DNA of 64,000 nt from Allolobophora icterica. Taxonomy: Eukaryota; Annelida; Clitellata; Crassiclitellata; Lumbricidae. The stretch is taken from assembly GCA_963556255.1 (NCBI GenBank), contig OY744609.1, positions 8,150,517-8,214,516 of the forward strand, read 5' to 3'. A program made the position numbers and the translations under genes. Position 1 is the first letter of the stretch; each line of letters opens with the position of its first letter. Under the pieces are notes generated by a model, which was given only the letters and a program-made list of their open reading frames with translations, had not been told where the DNA came from and searched no databases. This document shows positions 59,722-64,000 of this stretch, piece after piece.

Positions 59722-60077
59722 CAAAGTTCCCTCTAAGCTGCATGTGAAGCGTTCGTCGCACGGTCGCGCAAGCACTCATGACGCCCACGCAGTTCACGCA
59801 GTGGACGTATAGGTGGGAATTTTTTAATGCTTTGACATAAGACAAAACTTGTTCATTTTTTACAGTTCAAATATAAATACAAATTAAGTTGCATAGCATC
59901 ATCCTCACACAATCACGCTGCACAGCACACTACACCATACTTTAAAACAATGGCACGTTTATCTGCATCACGCGGTCACCGTTAAGATGAAAAAATTGTT
60001 TCCGAAGTCTCATGCAGTCACCGCGCTGCAGACAACAAGGCTTGCGCACCCGCATCTTTGCGTTAGGGGGAACGTTG
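59722..60077. mobile_element. Probable hAT-like element, 356 bp
   Basis: Tips CAAAGTTCCCTCTAA and, inverted, CAACGTTCCCCCTAA. Flanks AGGCCTAT (59714-59721) and AGGCCTTAT (60078-60086) differ by one inserted base. Outside it, about 59575-59690 and 60130-60240 are related direct repeats. Confidence 0.65.
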
Positions 60078-60257
60078 AGGCCTTATAGGGCTACTTGATC
60101 CGCAGCGCTTTAACAAATCAAATGATTTTCTATCATGCACCTTTTCTAGGCCGAATGAACAAGAATCTCTGGACTGTGCAATTAACATGCACAACGCACG
60201 GAACTTAACTGAAGCAGTCGACGAGTAAAAGTAACATGTTTCAGTGTAGGCTAAATG

Positions 60258-60370
60258 ACGTTTTTCTGTAGCGACCGTATGGCCTCGACCATACTCATCT
60301 TTAGTGAATTGATCGGGTGAGATCCTTCACCACCGCTGCCCGTTTGGATTGGTGCCACTCCGTTTAAGGT
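60258..60370. repeat. Dispersed repeat, second copy
   Basis: Counterpart of 47391-47510 without the MITE, so it shows the empty-site form. Confidence 0.8.
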
Positions 60371-60797
60371 TGTGTTGCCATTATTCCTTTGAATCCTTAG
60401 TTCCTTTTTTCGTCCTAGTTGCATCAGCCATTCAAGTTTTAAGCCCAAGCCGAAGTTCAAAGAACCCGCCCTTTCTGGTCAAACCTCCGACCATCGATTT
60501 TTGTTCTCCACAAGTGCTTATTCTGAAGGACCGACCCGGTAGCTAATGACCTTCATTATAAATTGGGACACGCCAATTTAGTTTCCCAAGATATTGCCCT
60601 CAGAAACTGTGAAATAAAATGGAGAAAAAACAGTAAAAACGAGGAAAGTCATGAACGATGAGGTCAGAAATTGGCAAAGGTGCGGAAATGATCAGAAAGA
60701 GTTGTGAAATTAAGGGAAATAAGACCAAAAAAAGCGAGATAAATTTGTAAAGGAGTCACATATAAAATCGTCCGAATGAGCGAAGTAATTCGCTAGA

Positions 60798-61093
60798 CAG
60801 TGTTTAATCTAGACACGTTTGGGGGATTTCCCCCCAGGATTTGTGTTTCCCCCAGAGGCCAGCAATATTATAATGTAGAAAGGTTTGGGGAGGGAAATCC
60901 CCCCACCCCCAGGATACATGGTTTCCCCCGAGAAGGTGAGCAAGATACTTTTAGAGAGATGAATTCGTTTAAAAAGGTCATCAACTTTTTTTGGAAGATG
61001 GATTAAATGACCCAAAAGGTCATGTGTAAATTCGTTGGTCCCCCCAGAAACCTTGTTTCCCCTCCCAGAAGAGGGGGACTAGATTAAACACTG
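60798..61093. mobile_element. MITE with GGGG/CCCC-rich interior, 296 bp
   Basis: Perfect 15-base tips CAGTGTTTAATCTAG, inverted at the other end. A 9-base perfect flank TTCGCTAGA lies at 60789-60797 and 61094-61102. Interior repeats of TTTCCCCCCAGGAT/GAGGGAAATCCCCCC. No coding frame. Confidence 0.88.
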
Positions 61094-61461
61094 TTCGCTA
61101 GAGGTCGTATAGCTCAGATTTTTGTGCAACGATTCTTGAATTTTCACGTCTATTCCCCAGTTGGTGAAAGATTCTGTGCGGCACCTGCGAAATTGACTTG
61201 CTTTATTCGTCAGATGGCGCCCTATTCAAACGAAATATTAAACGTTACGTCAATAGTGTGACCACATTAATTTTCTTTTCTGCCAATCCGGGACACCACA
61301 GCACTTCCGATCTAAGTCAAATTCATATTTGGAAGAGCGCTATATATTATGTATACGGCGCCATGTTTTAGGCGATGATGTACAACATTGTACATAGATG
61401 TGATAGACATATCAGCCTTTATTGCAGAATGTAGACCCATATAGTTAGCCATACTCTTAAG

Positions 61462-62035
61462 CCCATTGTGATTATCGTTAACGATAACGGTAACGAATAT
61501 GTTTCGTTAACGAAAATAAAATGATTTCGTTAACGATAACTGTAACTGTAACTAAAAAATTAACTATAACTATAACTAACGAAAATAACACTAACGAAAT
61601 TCATAGTTATTTTCGTTACAAAAAACTGAAAAGTTGCTTGATTGATTGATTGAAAAGTGCAACATCGACAAACATGAGAATGTGAAAGTGCGCTACAACT
61701 AATAGCCCATGTTCGCCTTGGATCAAGTTGGATGTCGGTGAATATGGAGCGTCGTGTATTCATGAAGCTGAATGCAGCCATTCTTCAAAGCCTTTCGAAG
61801 CTCTAAGCAAATTGTGTAACGCGTCTTAATATCAGCGTGATTCTCGTTAACGATAACGGTAACGAAAATGTTTTAGTTAACGAAAATGAAATGATTTCGT
61901 TAACGATAACTATAACTGTAACTAAGAAATAATACTAACTCTAACTGTAACTATAACTAAAAAAACATTAGGGCCTAATTCGATCTAACTGTACCTGTAA
62001 CTAAACTAAAATCTGTAAGGAGAATCACGCTGATT
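61462..62035. repeat. Two related GTTAACG-palindrome repeats, direct orientation
   Basis: 61466-61620 and 61846-61970 share CGTTAACGATAACGGTAACG, then CGTTAACGAAAAT, then strings of AACTGTAACTATAACT. The second is bounded by CAGCGTGATTCTCG and inverted GAGAATCACGCTG, so it may be a complete inverted-repeat element at 61841-62033, but the flanks do not match. Confidence 0.65.
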
Positions 62036-62039
62036 TAAG

Positions 62040-63270
62040 TAAGAAAACATTCATGCTGGGACGTTTCTTTGTCTCGGATAGGACGCGTCGGGACAATTTA
62101 TTCGCGTATACGCCCTAGTGTCAGTTGAACGACACTGTGTGATAGCAAAGATCATTAGCGTCGCCCTCTTCCTTCATCCACAGTTGGGACTGGCACTGCG
62201 TGGCACTAAGGCACGTACTTGCAGTGGCGGAGTTCCGAACAATCCGGAACATCTGGTCACACTATCAATATGCTCTCAGCTCTTTTCAAAGGTGTGGGTG
62301 AAACTATTTGTTGTATACTTTGCTAGTGAATGAAACTTAGATTCAAGTATGTTACCTACAAGTAAATACTTAAAAAGAACAATAGCAGCAGTTATAGGCC
62401 ATATTGTATCAGCTGTGCATATTTAATATGCATACTGTTTATGAAATTGCTAATCGTAATGTAAGATGTACGATATGACGTCAACGGCCGCTGTTGCCAT
62501 GAGACATCGTTAAACCGAAGATTAAAAAAATTACAATTGTTGTCAAAATACTGCATAATTATGGATCTGAACAAAACATCGTAAAGCTATCTTAATAATC
62601 CAGCCTTAGTTTTAAAGGCGAATGTCGTTTTTCCGATTAAGTTGCAGACAACAAAAACATAAATTAAGTTCGTAAAATCAATCCATGAACAAAGTCGTGT
62701 AATCTTTTCCCTGATACGCTCCAGTTTCTGTCAACAATCTCGGAAATTTATCACAGCCGAGAAAATTAACAAAGAAAATTAAAGCAATTATGATAAATCA
62801 CTGCACAAATGTAGCCAGACATACAGGCAGACAAACACATAGGCAGGCAGACAAAGAGACAGATAAAAAGACAGGCGCGTCATAATTGTTCTACGTTAAG
62901 CCATTTAATTTCGCTTTTGTGACTCGTGGTTGATTATAAACCTAAATCGTAATCATAATCTCTGGATTAATACAGCGACCAAAGCAGATAGATCCTGGGA
63001 ACCAGTTTATTCACAGGCGTTCAAAAAACAAAATCAGTGACGCAGTTGCAATGAGGTCGGGTCAAAGTCCAGAAAATCTGTATAATATACAAATATGCAA
63101 CGTTTACATAATATAAAAAATCAGCGTCTGGTCTGCATATGAATCGTGCTATACGGACGTACGCACAGCGGCAGAGAGATAGAGACAGATAGAGAGACAG
63201 AGAGACAGAGACAGAGACGGCAACACAAGTTTATTGAACTCTGGACGGATTTGTTTTGACCAAAATCTGA
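62040..63270. other. Unassigned sequence
   Basis: AT-rich with GACA and GAGA runs at 62815-62870 and 63170-63220. No exon is supported. Confidence 0.4.
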
Positions 63271-63274
63271 AGCG

Positions 63275-63789
63275 TCCGATAGCGTGGCGCCGCGTATCGA
63301 TGGCTGATGTCGTTAACGTAGTAACGTCCTCCGCGGTAATCATAAGTCTATGCTGAACGGCGCACGCGCGTGGTCTACGCTGGTTCCGCGCACTGCATGT
63401 CAGCGCAATCTGTGCGTCTCGGCTTAGCATTTCGAGCACGCAGTACCAGCCCTACATGTTGGTCGTCAGCCCGGCGTTCTTTATAGCACGCGCGTCTGTC
63501 TACATGCCTCTACGTCTGTCTGTCTGTCTCTGTCTGTTGTTTGAGGTGCTTTGACGCGGTCGAGGATTGTCGTGAGGATTCGTTTTGTTGAACTGAAGTC
63601 CTCTTTCATTCGAATTGATTTCATCGTCTGGCAGTCGCTATTTTGGCCGACCTTGGATAAGCAAGAAACTTCGGTCGTAGCCGATTTAAATAGACGCTGA
63701 CGATAGGATCTCGAGGCAGTTAACAACAACCACCTTTTATCCGCCCGCTCTGTACAAGAATACTCACGGCCGTTTATCAGGAAGAAACG
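63275..63789 (+). promoter_or_regulatory. Possible CpG-rich promoter and non-coding first exon
   Basis: 63275-63500 is much richer in CpG than the surroundings (GCACGCGCGTGG, CCGCGCAC, AGCACGCGCG). A splice-donor-like AAACG|GTAAGC stands at 63789/63790. No ATG frame of note precedes it, so any exon here would be leader. The gene body would lie beyond the window. Confidence 0.3.
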
Positions 63790-64000
63790 GTAAGCAGATT
63801 CCTAAGAAATTCCTATGGAGTTAGTAATAGATTCGCGCAAAAACTATCACGATTATTCGTCGTAGGTTAACAAGTACATTCTTAATAAGTTAAGTTCTGA
63901 TGATAATAGGTTAAGTTCTTATGATTCGTAGGAATGGAGTGTTTCTTGAGTATTTGGAAAGTGCTGATTTATCGATGATTATTTTCTGTCTATAGTTTGC

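Overview
The window is eukaryotic nuclear DNA from an animal. Coding sequence is sparse and split by introns with GT/AG borders. Non-LTR retrotransposons, tRNA-derived SINEs, cut-and-paste transposons with target-site duplications, a Helitron and very long microsatellites fill most of the rest. A p53-family gene, the style of the LINEs and SINEs, and the frequent TAGGCCTA-type words suggest a marine invertebrate deuterostome, perhaps an echinoderm. That placement is inference and I cannot name a species.

Three gene loci can be supported. (1) A p53-family transcription factor lies on the minus strand. I could assemble nine exons from ATG at 53773 to the stop at 40485, giving an open frame of 455 codons with every splice phase compatible. 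It holds an FxxxWxxx transactivation box, the whole DNA-binding core with its zinc ligands, the tetramerisation segment and a basic tail. Its introns hold a 1.9 kb tetranucleotide tract, two hAT-like elements, SINE pieces and minisatellites. (2) A pair of tandem paralogues of unknown function lies on the plus strand, with first exons at 5727-5930 and 11092-11292 and a second exon at 15304-15429 for the right-hand copy. They sit in a roughly 5 kb diverged tandem duplication. (3) An intronless 398-residue acidic repeat protein lies at 34844-36040 on the plus strand.

Layout: 0-5 kb holds a Tc1/mariner-like inverted-repeat element, microsatellites and LINE fragments of two families (called A and B here). 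5-15.5 kb is the duplicated gene pair, peppered with GGAT and GGAA arrays. 15.5-18.2 kb is a 53-bp minisatellite and an AT-rich tandem duplication. 18.4-30 kb is a nest of transposons: LINE A, then a DNA transposon, then another LINE, followed by a Helitron and interleaved LINE A and B copies with a SINE. 30-34.8 kb holds a perfect 94-bp inverted repeat, a 442-bp tandem duplication with tRNA-like heads, and a small hAT element directly upstream of the acidic-repeat gene. 36-40 kb is repeats and a SINE. 40.4-53.8 kb is the p53-family gene. 54-62 kb is more hAT-like elements, LINE A and dinucleotide arrays. 63.2-63.8 kb is CpG-rich and may be the promoter of a gene outside the window.

LINE A and the SINE share the same palindromic 3' end (GCGCCTC...GAGGCGCTATA), which suggests that the SINE is mobilised by the LINE. 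Several insertions can be ordered in time because they are nested.
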